Shown in pieces: positions 1 to 9,071 of a DNA stretch of 64,000 nucleotides. The notes under the pieces are model-generated. The model did no database searches, had not been told where the DNA came from, and saw only the letters and a list, made by a program, of their open reading frames with translations. Positions within the stretch are counted from its first letter, which is position 1. Every line of letters begins with the position of its first letter. The position numbers and the translations under genes were made by a program. The stretch spans positions 6,736 to 70,735 of the forward strand of contig CAZLDS010000012.1 in assembly GCA_964558395.1 (NCBI GenBank), written 5' to 3'. This DNA is from CSP1-5 sp964558395. Lineage in GTDB: Bacteria; Methylomirabilota; Methylomirabilia; Methylomirabilales; CSP1-5.

Positions 1-1
1 T

Positions 2-574
2 ATTCCCAAGGTCGCCCAGCGGGATGCCAGGAAGGTCCTCGATCTCGAAGGGGAAGTCCGCAAGCGCTTCCGGCGGATCCGCGACCGGCGGATAACGGCC
101 ATGCGCATCCGGTGCCACGGCGACTATCACCTAGAGGAGGTGCTGTACACCGGCAAGGATTTCGTGATTGTCGATTTCGAGGGAGAATCCGCCCGGTCGC
201 TCAGCGAGCGCCGACTCAAGCGCTCGGCGTTTCGGGACGTGGCCGTGATGTTCCGCTCTTTCCACTACGCGGCCCATACCGCCCTTTTTGATCAGGCGGC
301 CAAAGGCGTCGTGCCTTCCCAGAGACTCCGCTCCCTGGAGTCGTGGGCCCGGTTTTGGTACGTCTGGATTTGCGCGGTGTTCCTGAGGGCCTACCTCGAA
401 GTGGTCGGCCAGACGGCCCTCGTACCGCAGAATCGAGAAGAACTCGAGGTACTGCTGGACGCCCTCCTCTTGGAAAAGGCGGTTGCCGAGCTGGGCTTCG
501 AACTGAACCACCGCCTCGACTGGGTGAAGATCCCCCTCCAGGGCATTCTGCAGCTCCTCGAGACAAATGGCTGA
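2..574 (+). CDS. Maltokinase-like protein, C-terminal part (5' end outside window)
   Basis: The frame is open from the window edge to the TGA at 572-574, so the start lies upstream. The visible 190 residues align end to end with the C-terminal kinase lobe of the maltokinase encoded next; by eye about two thirds are identical. They include the catalytic loop CHGDYHL, the DFEGE metal-binding motif and the closing WVKIPLQGIL. In the downstream copy the catalytic loop continues HLGQV, whereas here it reads HLEEV, so the residue expected to help hold Mg-ATP (Gln) is Glu. In many bacteria a maltokinase domain is fused behind trehalose synthase TreS; this could be the tail of such a fusion or a diverged duplicate. 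Whether it is active cannot be told from this piece. Confidence 0.8.
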   Translation: MPKVAQRDARKVLDLEGEVRKRFRRIRDRRITAMRIRCHGDYHLEEVLYTGKDFVIVDFEGESARSLSERRLKRSAFRDVAVMFRSFHYAAHTALFDQAAKGVVPSQRLRSLESWARFWYVWICAVFLRAYLEVVGQTALVPQNREELEVLLDALLLEKAVAELGFELNHRLDWVKIPLQGILQLLETNG

Positions 575-1031
575 TGCTTCTTTTCATGCATCGGCTGTCC
601 TCCAATGGATCCCGGCGGCGTCGCTGGTTATACTGCACCGGCGTAATACGAATCTGGCCTGCCGATTCGATTGGCAATCGTCTCGAACACAAGCGATCCA
701 TGGTGTCCAGCATAAGTAGCTTCCGAGCTGAATGAACCGTCGCGACTGGAAGGGACAGACGGTGCCGGCTCGGTACACAGCACGCTCATGCGGGGGAAGC
801 AACATGACTGACATGTATCGGGGAGACCCGATGGTTCGACAACAGGGCGGTTTTTTGCTAGCCTCTTACAGATGGGGACTGTGCGAGGATTCTCGTTCCT
901 GTTGCTAACCCCCGCGTGACGACGCGGAAATGTAAATCCCACATCTTCTTAATCCATTTCTTTCGGCGTCTCGTGCCGAATCCGCCCTGGACAAGAACTG
1001 GAGTGCTCTGCGGGACAGGTGCTCGGGGAGC
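575..1031. other. Intergenic region between the two maltokinase-like genes
   Basis: This stretch of 457 bases separates the two maltokinase-like genes. No reading frame in it carries a recognisable domain. There is no convincing terminator hairpin, tRNA or remnant of the missing N-terminal half of the upstream kinase. A TATACT at 629-634 could be a -10 box but has no good -35 partner. A purine-rich GGGGAG at 1025-1030 precedes the next start. Confidence 0.6.
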
Positions 1032-2687
1032 ATGGTGGCCCACATGTCAGTGCTGGCAGTCACCGGAGAGTGGCAGGGGATCTTCCAGGGAAAGGCCAAG
1101 GCCGCGCTGGAAGCTCTCCTGCCCGATTACCTGAGGGGGCGCCGCTGGTTCGGGGGAAAGGCCCGCACGATCCGGTCGGTACAGATCCTCGAGGCAACCT
1201 CTCTGGATCAGACACCTGGGGGACTCAAGGCTTCCCTCGCCCTGCTCAGGGTAGAATATGATGAGGGGAATCCGGAGACTTATGTCCTCCCCCTCACATT
1301 TGCCGCCGGAGAACGGGCCGCCCACGTGCAGACGGAACTTCCTCAGACGGTGGTCACCGGCCTGCGCGCAAACGGTCACGACGGAGTGCTCTACGACGCC
1401 ATGTGGGACAGGGACTTCTCTCTGGGGCTTCTCGGGATCATTGCTCGCGGTCACCGCTTTCAAGGGGCCGTGGGGGAGGTTGCCGCTTCCGCGACTCCGG
1501 CCTTCCAGGAGCTTCGCGGCACCGGTGAGGTAACCATGGACCCCTCCATCATGAAAGCGGAGCAGAGCAACACGTCGGTCGTGTACGGAAACCGGTTCAT
1601 TCTGAAGCTCTTCAGGCGCCTGGAAGAGGGGACCAATCCGGATCTCGAGATCGGGCGCTTTCTCACTGAACGGGGCTTCGGCCATATCCCACCCGTGGCC
1701 GGCGCCCTGGAATACCGCCGCGGGCCGGGGGAGGCAGTGACGCTTGCCATACTCCAGGGCTTCGTCGCGAACCAGGGGGACGCCTGGCGATACACCCTGG
1801 ATGCGTTGGGCCGCTACTTCGCGCGAATCCTCGAAAAGCACGTGAGGGTCGAGGCGATGGCACTCCCTCGCAAAAACCTGTGGGCCTTGACCGAAGAAGT
1901 CCTCACACCTCTGGCCACGGAGTTGATTGGCCCTTACCTCGAGGCGGCGAGGCTTTTGGGCCAGCGCACGGGCGAACTGCATGTCACCCTTGCCCAGGAT
2001 TCGGACAATGCGGGCTTCAGCCCTGAACCCTTCTCGGATGCGTCGCGACAGACCCTCTACCACGGCATGGTCGCCCTGGCCGATCAAGCCTTCCCACTCC
2101 TCCGAAAGCATCTGACAGCCCTTCCCGAGGCGGTCCAAGGAAATGCCAAGACCGTCCTCGACCTGGAAGAGGAAATTCGTCGGCGATTTCAACTGATTCG
2201 AGACCGCCAAGTCACGGCGATGCAGATCCGGTGTCATGGGGACTATCATCTCGGTCAGGTCTTGTATACTGGCAGTGACTTCGTCATTATCGACTTCGAG
2301 GGAGAACCGGCTCGACCCTTGCGCGAGCGTCGGCTGAAAGGCTCTCCGCTTCGGGACGTTGCCGGGATGCTGCGGTCCTTTCACTATGCAGCCTATGGAG
2401 CTCTCCTCGGGAAGGTCGCACGCGTGACGCCGGAAGATTTCTCGTCGTTGGAGGGGTGGGCTCGCTTCTGGTACCGCTGGGTGAGCGCCGTTTTTCTCAA
2501 AGCGTATCTCGCCGTGGCTGCCCAGGCGCCTTTCCTTCCCGCAGCCCGTGAGGAGCTACAGATTATGCTCGATGCCCACCTGCTTGAGAAGGCGGTGTAC
2601 GAGCTCGGCTATGAGCTCAACAACCGGCCGGATTGGGTATGGATCCCACTGCAGGGCATCCTGGAGTTGTTGGAGGCCGTTGCATGA
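1032..2687 (+). CDS. mak: Maltokinase (phosphotransferase feeding the GlgE pathway)
   Basis: The 551-residue protein matches the usual length of a free-standing bacterial maltokinase, which phosphorylates maltose with ATP to give alpha-maltose-1-phosphate, the substrate of GlgE. The N-terminal cap domain carries the family signature RRWFGGKAR (residues 37-45). The C-terminal kinase lobe has CHGDYHLGQ with catalytic Asp at about residue 404 and Gln at about 409, then DFEGE (Asp about 421) for the second metal. The start is uncertain: ATG 1032 sits only one base after GGGGAG, while ATG 1044 has a spacing of 13. The stop TGA overlaps the malQ start in an ATGA arrangement, so the two are translationally coupled. 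GlgE at the end of the island supports the assignment. Confidence 0.9.
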   Translation: MVAHMSVLAVTGEWQGIFQGKAKAALEALLPDYLRGRRWFGGKARTIRSVQILEATSLDQTPGGLKASLALLRVEYDEGNPETYVLPLTFAAGERAAHVQTELPQTVVTGLRANGHDGVLYDAMWDRDFSLGLLGIIARGHRFQGAVGEVAASATPAFQELRGTGEVTMDPSIMKAEQSNTSVVYGNRFILKLFRRLEEGTNPDLEIGRFLTERGFGHIPPVAGALEYRRGPGEAVTLAILQGFVANQGDAWRYTLDALGRYFARILEKHVRVEAMALPRKNLWALTEEVLTPLATELIGPYLEAARLLGQRTGELHVTLAQDSDNAGFSPEPFSDASRQTLYHGMVALADQAFPLLRKHLTALPEAVQGNAKTVLDLEEEIRRRFQLIRDRQVTAMQIRCHGDYHLGQVLYTGSDFVIIDFEGEPARPLRERRLKGSPLRDVAGMLRSFHYAAYGALLGKVARVTPEDFSSLEGWARFWYRWVSAVFLKAYLAVAAQAPFLPAAREELQIMLDAHLLEKAVYELGYELNNRPDWVWIPLQGILELLEAVA

Positions 2688-4849
2688 CTCGAGCGCGACG
2701 GGCCCATAGCGTCCTCCTTCGCCAATTGGCCCACCTCTACGGGATCCAAACGGCGTACTACGACGTGACACATCGCCGAAAGCCGGCGTCTCCCGATGCT
2801 CTTTTGCTTACCGTGAAGGCGCTCGGCGCACCCCTCGAGTCCTTCGCCGACGTTCCCGCCGCCCTGCGGGAACGCCGGCAGGTGCTCTGGACCCGAGGCG
2901 TGGAGCCGGCCGTCGTGGCCTGGGATGGAGAACCTCCCCAGGTCGAACTTCGCCTACCCGAGCACCGAGCCACGGGCCCTGTCGCCTGCTCCCTCCTGCT
3001 CGAGGGGGGGGAGAGGCAGAATTGGACATGCAACGTCAGTCGCCTGCCGGGCAGACGCGCGACCACCGTTGAGGGGGTCCGCTACGTTACCAAGCGGTTG
3101 TCGGTACCCGGCCCGTTGCCCCGGGGCTACCATCGCCTGAGCCTCGAAAGTCAGGGACAGCTCCTTGAAACCCTGATCATCTCAGCCCCCTTCCAGGCGT
3201 ACGGTGCGCGCAACGAGCCCGTGAAGGGCGCGTGGGGGGTCTTTCTCCCTCTGTATGCACTCCACTCGAAACGCAGCTGGGGAGGCGGTGACTTCACCGA
3301 TTTCAAGACGCTCGTCGACTGGATCGGGCGCCTCGGTGGAAGTGTGGCGGCTTCGTTGCCACTCTTGGCCGCTTTCTTAGACGAGCCGTGCGATGCCAGT
3401 CCGTACGCCCCGGCGAGCCGCCTCTTCTGGAACGAGTTTTACATTGACATCTCCCGAATCCCAGAACTGAAGACATGCGAGGCGGCCCAGGCCCTCCTCG
3501 CGTCAGCCGAAGTGCAGCATGAACTGGAAGCCCTGCGCTCCTCTCCGTTCGTCGACTACCAACGGCAGATGGCGCTCAAGCGCAGGATACTCGAGGAGCT
3601 CGAAAGTTCCCTCTGGGTTGAAACGACGGAGCGTCGGACCCTTTTTCGGCGCTTCGTCGAGGACCATCCCCGAGTTGAGGATTACGCTCGCTTCCGCGCG
3701 ACGGCGGAGCGGCAAGGTGCTCCTTGGTCGTCATGGCCTCCTCCGCTTCGTGAGGGCGTGCTCAGGGAGGGGGACTATGATGGAAGGTCCATGTCCTACC
3801 ACCTCTACGCTCAATGGGTCACTCATGAACAGATGGAAGTCCTTACCGGCAAGACCAAGGCATCAGGCGTCGGGTTATACCTCGATCTACCCCTCGGGGT
3901 CCATCCGTACAGCTACGATGTGTGGCGCGAGCGCAACGCGTTTGTCCTCGAAGTGTCCGGGGGCGCCCCGCCGGACGCGTTCTTCACGAAGGGACAGGAC
4001 TGGGGCTTTCCACCCTTGCACCCTGAGCGGATCAGAGAGCAGGGATACCGCTACTTCATCGCCTACCTCCGCCATCAGTTGCAGTACACGAGCCTGCTCC
4101 GGGTGGATCACGTGATGGCATTGCACCGCCTGTTCTGGATCCCCAAAGGCCTGGAGCCACAGGAGGGGGTATACGTGCGTTACCCCGCTGAAGAGCTCTA
4201 CGCCATCTTGAGTCTCGAATCTCACCGACACCAAACGGCGATTGTTGGAGAGAACCTGGGCACTGTTCCCAGGTACGTCAATTCGACCATGACTCTCCAC
4301 AACATCCAGCAGATGTATGTCCTCCAGTACGAGCTGAACCCTCGTGCGCGCCGGGCCCTCCGGCCGGTGCCGCGGGGATCGGTGGCGAGCCTGAACACGC
4401 ACGACATGCCTCCTTTTGCGGCATACTGGCAAGGCCTGGACATCGAAGATCGACTCGAGTTGGGTCTGTTGAATTCGAGGGGGGCCCGGAACGAGCGGAA
4501 GAACCGCCAGACCCTGCGGCACGCGCTCGAAGGTCTGCTGAAGGAGCAGGGCTTGCTCACGCCTGGGTCGCCTAGTCAGGAAGCGCTCCTCCCAGCTTGT
4601 CTCAACTTCCTCAGTGCCAGCGCGGCTCGGGTCGTCCTTATCAATGGAGAAGACTTGTGGCTTGAGACCCAGCCCCAGAATTTCCCCGGCACCCAAGACG
4701 AGCGACCGAACTGGCGAAGGAAGGCGCGTCACAGTCTTGAGACTCTCTGTGAGATGCCGACCGTGCTGGACATATGTCGAGACGTTGATGCGCTGCGGCG
4801 ACGCCCGAAGAAGGAGCAGAGAGAGAATCGTAATAACCGAAAGCGCTGA
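2684..4849 (+). CDS. malQ: 4-alpha-glucanotransferase (amylomaltase), GH77
   Basis: MalQ transfers alpha-1,4-glucan segments between maltodextrins in the cytoplasm and releases glucose. The 721-residue protein has the GH77 catalytic set in order: the nucleophile in LLRVDHVMALHRLFW (Asp about 475), the acid/base in IVGENLGTVP (Glu about 523) and the stabiliser in SLNTHDMPPFAAYW (Asp about 574). LDLPLGVHPYSYDVW is also typical of the family. The N-terminal 150 or so residues form the extra domain seen in longer MalQ proteins. ATG 2684 was chosen because it overlaps the maltokinase stop (ATGA) and has TGGAGG seven bases upstream. An earlier in-frame ATG at 2633 lies inside the kinase gene and is unlikely. 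Confidence 0.93.
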   Translation: MTRARRAHSVLLRQLAHLYGIQTAYYDVTHRRKPASPDALLLTVKALGAPLESFADVPAALRERRQVLWTRGVEPAVVAWDGEPPQVELRLPEHRATGPVACSLLLEGGERQNWTCNVSRLPGRRATTVEGVRYVTKRLSVPGPLPRGYHRLSLESQGQLLETLIISAPFQAYGARNEPVKGAWGVFLPLYALHSKRSWGGGDFTDFKTLVDWIGRLGGSVAASLPLLAAFLDEPCDASPYAPASRLFWNEFYIDISRIPELKTCEAAQALLASAEVQHELEALRSSPFVDYQRQMALKRRILEELESSLWVETTERRTLFRRFVEDHPRVEDYARFRATAERQGAPWSSWPPPLREGVLREGDYDGRSMSYHLYAQWVTHEQMEVLTGKTKASGVGLYLDLPLGVHPYSYDVWRERNAFVLEVSGGAPPDAFFTKGQDWGFPPLHPERIREQGYRYFIAYLRHQLQYTSLLRVDHVMALHRLFWIPKGLEPQEGVYVRYPAEELYAILSLESHRHQTAIVGENLGTVPRYVNSTMTLHNIQQMYVLQYELNPRARRALRPVPRGSVASLNTHDMPPFAAYWQGLDIEDRLELGLLNSRGARNERKNRQTLRHALEGLLKEQGLLTPGSPSQEALLPACLNFLSASAARVVLINGEDLWLETQPQNFPGTQDERPNWRRKARHSLETLCEMPTVLDICRDVDALRRRPKKEQRENRNNRKR

Positions 4850-4861
4850 GGGGGAAAGACG

Positions 4862-5191
4862 ATGCGAACGAGAAAAGGCGAGAAGAAGAAAACCGCCAAG
4901 ACGACGACACGCAAGATACCTGCCCGCCCAAAGGCCCCACAGGTGACCTTTCAGTGGACGGTCACGGAAGCGAACGCCGTCACTGTTGTCGGCGATTTCA
5001 ACCGTTGGGATCCCCATACCCACCCGCTGAAAAAGGGCAAAGATGGAGGATGGAAGCTGACGCTGCGCCTGAAACCGGGCAGGTATGAGTATATGTTTGT
5101 GGTCGACGGAGAATGGCGGGATGATCCTCTGAACCCGAACAGAGTGCCTAATCCCCACGGAGGCTTCAACTCTGTCTGTGAGGTAGTTTAA
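4862..5191 (+). CDS. Small stand-alone CBM48 (glycogen-binding) protein
   Basis: The 109-residue protein begins with a very basic tail of about 28 residues rich in Lys, Arg and Thr. It is followed by one early-set/CBM48 domain, the fold that binds glycogen in branching enzymes and AMPK beta. Diagnostic pieces are VTVVGDFNRWDPHTHPL, GGWKLTLRLKPGRYEYMFVVDG and the closing NPHGGFNSVCEV. There is no catalytic domain. It sits 12 bases after malQ and 46 before glgB, so it is very probably part of the glucan operon and may tether enzymes or nucleic acid to glucan. Its role is inferred from fold and position only. Confidence 0.85.
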   Translation: MRTRKGEKKKTAKTTTRKIPARPKAPQVTFQWTVTEANAVTVVGDFNRWDPHTHPLKKGKDGGWKLTLRLKPGRYEYMFVVDGEWRDDPLNPNRVPNPHGGFNSVCEVV

Positions 5192-5237
5192 TGGGGGATG
5201 AGGCAAGGAGATCATCGTCGGAAAGGGGAGGCCAATT

Positions 5238-7208
5238 ATGACCCGGAAAAGGAAGGACGAAGGGCCGAAGCGGACGCCCCAGCCCACGGCACAGCCCGAG
5301 CTGGTCTCTTATGACGTGACTCGGCTCACAGATGATGACATCTACCTCTTCAACGAGGGGAACCACTTCCGACTGTACGAGAAGCTGGGGGCGCATCCGA
5401 TGACGGTGGACGGCACGGGCGGGACATATTTTGCCGTGTGGGCGCCGGACGCCGAAGCGGTATTCGTGACAGGGACCTTCAATCACTGGAATAATGCCAG
5501 CCACCCGCTACGTCCGCGAGGGGAATCGGGGATCTGGCAGGGGTTCATCCCTGGGATAGGCAAGGGAACGCTGTACAAATACCATGTCCGCTCACGGCAC
5601 AGGGGGTACCGCGTGGATAAGACGGATCCCTTTTCTATCTTCAACGAGATCCCGCCCAAGACAGCCTCGATCGTCTGGGATCTGGACCATCCGTGGGACG
5701 ACCAACGATGGATGGCGAACCGACGCGGCCGTGATGCCCTGGACGCTCCTATGGCGATCTACGAAGTCCACCTGGGATCGTGGCAGCGGGTGCCCGAAGA
5801 GGGGAACCGCTCCCTGAGCTATCGGGAGCTGGCTCCCCAGCTGGCCCAGTACATGTCGGAGATGGGCTTCACGCATGTGGAGTTCCTGCCGATCATGGAC
5901 CACCCCTACTTTGGCTCGTGGGGATACCAGACGACAGGATACTTCGCTCCCTCGGGCAACTTCGGTACCCCACAAGACTTCATGTACCTGGTCGATTACC
6001 TGCACCAGCACGGCATCGGAGTCATCCTAGACTGGGTACCCTCGCACTTTCCGACCGACGAGCATGGCCTCGGCTACTTCGACGGAACCCACCTCTTCGA
6101 ACACGACGATCCCCGTCAAGGAATCCACCCTGACTGGAATACGTATGTCTTCAACTATGGACGGAACGAAGTGCGGAGCTTTCTCCTGAGCAGCGCGCTC
6201 TTCTGGCTGGATAAATACCACGCCGACGGCCTCCGCGTGGACGCCGTCGCCTCCATGCTGTATCTGGATTATTCACGAAAAGAGGGGGAGTGGATTCCGA
6301 ACCAATATGGCGGCCGCGAGAACCTTGAAGCGATTGGGTTTCTCCGCCGCTTCAACGAAGAGGTCTATAAGAGCTATCCCGATGTCCAGACGATCGCCGA
6401 GGAATCCACGGCATGGCCCATGGTGTCACGGCCGAACTATGTTGGAGGGCTCGGCTTCGGGTTGAAGTGGGACATGGGCTGGATGCACGATACGCTGGAG
6501 TACATGTCCCAGGATCCGATATTTCGAAGGTACCATCACAACAAGTTGACGTTTCGAATGCTCTATGCCTTTCACGAAAACTTTGTCCTGCCGCTCTCCC
6601 ATGATGAAGTGGTCTACGGCAAGGGTTCGCTCCTCGGCAAAATGCCCGGGGACGATTGGCAGAAGTTCGCCAACCTGCGGTTGTTGTTCGCCTATATGTA
6701 TGCACAGCCGGCCAAGAAGTTGGTCTTCATGGGGGGGGATGTCGGACAGTGGGGTGAGTGGGCCCACGATGGAAGTGTCGAATGGCACCTGCTGCAGTAT
6801 GCCCCCCACGCCGGGCTTAATCGGTGGATGGCGGACCTCAACCGATTCTACCGGAATGAGCCCGCGCTCCATGAGCTCGACTGCGACCCCGCGGGGTTCG
6901 AATGGATCGACTGTATCGATGCCGAGTCAAGCGTCATCAGCTTAATTCGGAAGGGGCGGTCGACAAACGATATCATCTTCGTCGCCTGTAACTTCACTCC
7001 GGTACCCCGCCCAAACTACCGGGTGGGCGCACCGCGCGGCGGATTCTGGCGCGAGGTGTTGAACAGTGATGCCACACACTATGGAGGGAGCGGGCAGGGG
7101 AACTTTGGCGGGATCGAAACATTACCCATCGGCCTCCACGGCCGTCCGTACTCCCTGACGATCACCCTCCCACCGCTGGGAGCTGTCTTCTTCAAGAGCG
7201 AGGGCTGA
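5238..7208 (+). CDS. glgB: 1,4-alpha-glucan branching enzyme
   Basis: GlgB cuts alpha-1,4 chains and re-attaches them as alpha-1,6 branches. The 656-residue protein has a short charged N-terminal extension, a CBM48 domain (VTGTFNHWN near residue 75), a GH13 barrel and a C-terminal beta domain. Catalytic residues appear in GLRVDAVAS (Asp about 335), TIAEESTAWP (Glu about 388) and LPLSHDEVVYGK (Asp about 456). The start ATG has GGGGAGG nearby. The protein lacks the second N-terminal module of the E. coli enzyme, as is common for the shorter GH13_9 branching enzymes. treZ starts three bases after its stop. Confidence 0.95.
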   Translation: MTRKRKDEGPKRTPQPTAQPELVSYDVTRLTDDDIYLFNEGNHFRLYEKLGAHPMTVDGTGGTYFAVWAPDAEAVFVTGTFNHWNNASHPLRPRGESGIWQGFIPGIGKGTLYKYHVRSRHRGYRVDKTDPFSIFNEIPPKTASIVWDLDHPWDDQRWMANRRGRDALDAPMAIYEVHLGSWQRVPEEGNRSLSYRELAPQLAQYMSEMGFTHVEFLPIMDHPYFGSWGYQTTGYFAPSGNFGTPQDFMYLVDYLHQHGIGVILDWVPSHFPTDEHGLGYFDGTHLFEHDDPRQGIHPDWNTYVFNYGRNEVRSFLLSSALFWLDKYHADGLRVDAVASMLYLDYSRKEGEWIPNQYGGRENLEAIGFLRRFNEEVYKSYPDVQTIAEESTAWPMVSRPNYVGGLGFGLKWDMGWMHDTLEYMSQDPIFRRYHHNKLTFRMLYAFHENFVLPLSHDEVVYGKGSLLGKMPGDDWQKFANLRLLFAYMYAQPAKKLVFMGGDVGQWGEWAHDGSVEWHLLQYAPHAGLNRWMADLNRFYRNEPALHELDCDPAGFEWIDCIDAESSVISLIRKGRSTNDIIFVACNFTPVPRPNYRVGAPRGGFWREVLNSDATHYGGSGQGNFGGIETLPIGLHGRPYSLTITLPPLGAVFFKSEG

Positions 7209-7211
7209 TAG

Positions 7212-9065
7212 GTGAGTCGAGGGCGTGACCTGAGCCTAGGGGCCAGATACCTGGGGGATGGGCGGTGCCGGTTCTGCGTCTGGGCTCCGTTGACACAAAA
7301 GGTCGAGGTGCGTATTTCAACGTCCCCTGAACGGATCGTACCCCTAGAAAAGGACCGCCGAGGTTACCATCGAGCGATCGTCGAGGGAGTCACACCCGGA
7401 AGCTTATACGTCTACCGGTTGGACAACGGGATAGAGCGACCTGATCCTGCGTCGCGGTGGCAGCCCCAGGGAGTCCACGGCCCCTCCGCGGTGGTCAACC
7501 CACATTTTGCCTGGGAGGATCGCCATTGGTTCGGCCTCCCTCTTGAGGATTACATCATCTACGAGCTCCACGTGGGGACCTTCACGGCTGAGGCAACGTT
7601 TGACGCCATCATTCCTCATCTGGATGCGCTCAAAGATCTAGGAATTACGGCGGTCGAGCTCATGCCCGTCGCCCAGTTCCCCGGGAATCGAAACTGGGGC
7701 TACGACGGGGTCTATCCCTTCGCCGTCCAGAACTCTTGCGGCGGCCCCGAAGGTCTCAGGCGGTTGGTCAACGCCTGCCACCTGCGGGGATTGGCAGTGG
7801 TCCTAGACGTGGTCTATAACCACCTGGGCCCTGAGGGGAACTACCTTGGGAATTTCGGGCCCTATTTTACTGAGCGGTATCGCACGCCCTGGGGAGCCGC
7901 CATCAACTTTGACGGACCCTACAGCGATGGGGTGCAGCGGTTCTTCATCGAAAATGCGCTCCACTGGATCACGGAGTTTCACGTCGATGCCTTGCGACTC
8001 GACGCACTCCATGCCATCCTCGATCTCTCGGCCCGTCCGTTCCTGGAGGAGCTTGCGACCGCTGTTCACCAACAGGTGGAGCGGCTTGACCGGCGGGCCT
8101 ACCTTATTGCGGAAAGCGACCTCAACGATACGAAGCTGATCCGGTCGCAGAAACTCGGCGGGTATGGCCTCGATGCCCAGTGGAACGACGATTTTCACCA
8201 CGCCCTCCACACGTTGCTGACGGGTGAACAGGACGGATATTATCAGGACTTTGGGAAAATCGCTCATCTGGCCAAAGCCTTCTCGGAAGGCTACATTTAC
8301 TCGGGCCAGTATTCACAATACCGCAGGCGTCGGCACGGTAACTCTTCCAAGCTCCTCCCTGCCCGCAAATTCGTCGTGTGTTCACAGAATCACGATCAAG
8401 TCGGGAACCGGTTGTTCGGCGCGCGCCTGAGCCGGCTTGTTTCCTTTGAAGCCTTGAAGGTTGCGGCCGGTGTCGTCCTCCTGTCGCCCTTCATCCCCCT
8501 TCTGTTTATGGGGGAAGAGTACGGGGAACCGGCGCCCTTTCCGTATTTTGTCAGCCATGCGGACCTCGAGCTGGTCGAGGCCGTCCGCCGGGGGCGTCAA
8601 GAGGAATTTGCCGCCTTCGCGTGGAAGGGCGAGACACCTGATCCTCAAGATGAGGCAACGTTCCTTCAAGCCAAGCTCAACCATAAGCTGCGCCACGAGG
8701 GACACCACCGCGTTCTCTACGAGTTTTACAGGGAACTGATCCGGCTTCGGAAAACGCTGCCCCCCCTTGTGACCTTGACCAAGGACCATATGGACGTCAC
8801 GAGCTACGAAACACACAGAGTTTTGATCGTCCGGCGCTGGAGCAATGGTGATGAGGTCTTCACGGCCTTCCACTTCGGCGACGCCTCGGTCTCAGTCGCG
8901 CTGCAGGTTCCGGCGGGTCAGTGGTGCAAACGGCTCGATTCAGCGGACAGACAATGGCAGGGAAATGGCTCCCGAGTGCCCGACAGGCTTGACTCGGACG
9001 GAGAAGTGACCCTTACTTTAGGTTCTTACGCCTGTGTCCTTTTTACCCGAAGTGAGGAGGTGTAA
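7212..9065 (+). CDS. treZ: Malto-oligosyltrehalose trehalohydrolase
   Basis: TreZ releases trehalose from malto-oligosyltrehalose made by TreY. The 617-residue protein has a compact N-terminal CBM48-like domain (RFCVWAPLTQKVEVRI), then a GH13 barrel with DALRLDALHA (Asp about 264), LIAESDLND (Glu about 301) and CSQNHDQVGNR (Asp about 395). The short stretch MGEEYGEPAPFPYFVSH after the barrel is characteristic of TreZ and separates it from GlgB. Translation appears to start at GTG 7212, three bases after the glgB stop. glgX follows six bases later, so the genes are probably co-transcribed. treY is one gene further on, completing the pair. Confidence 0.93.
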   Translation: MSRGRDLSLGARYLGDGRCRFCVWAPLTQKVEVRISTSPERIVPLEKDRRGYHRAIVEGVTPGSLYVYRLDNGIERPDPASRWQPQGVHGPSAVVNPHFAWEDRHWFGLPLEDYIIYELHVGTFTAEATFDAIIPHLDALKDLGITAVELMPVAQFPGNRNWGYDGVYPFAVQNSCGGPEGLRRLVNACHLRGLAVVLDVVYNHLGPEGNYLGNFGPYFTERYRTPWGAAINFDGPYSDGVQRFFIENALHWITEFHVDALRLDALHAILDLSARPFLEELATAVHQQVERLDRRAYLIAESDLNDTKLIRSQKLGGYGLDAQWNDDFHHALHTLLTGEQDGYYQDFGKIAHLAKAFSEGYIYSGQYSQYRRRRHGNSSKLLPARKFVVCSQNHDQVGNRLFGARLSRLVSFEALKVAAGVVLLSPFIPLLFMGEEYGEPAPFPYFVSHADLELVEAVRRGRQEEFAAFAWKGETPDPQDEATFLQAKLNHKLRHEGHHRVLYEFYRELIRLRKTLPPLVTLTKDHMDVTSYETHRVLIVRRWSNGDEVFTAFHFGDASVSVALQVPAGQWCKRLDSADRQWQGNGSRVPDRLDSDGEVTLTLGSYACVLFTRSEEV

Positions 9066-9071
9066 ACGATC

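Noticed and set aside
1047..2384. Long open frame antisense to maltokinase (445 codons)
   Set aside because: It mirrors the maltokinase gene on the opposite strand, has no domain pattern, and such frames are common in GC-rich DNA.
3887..5287. Long minus-strand frame of 466 codons across malQ, the CBM48 gene and the glgB start
   Set aside because: It runs opposite to three well-supported genes and shows no recognisable sequence.
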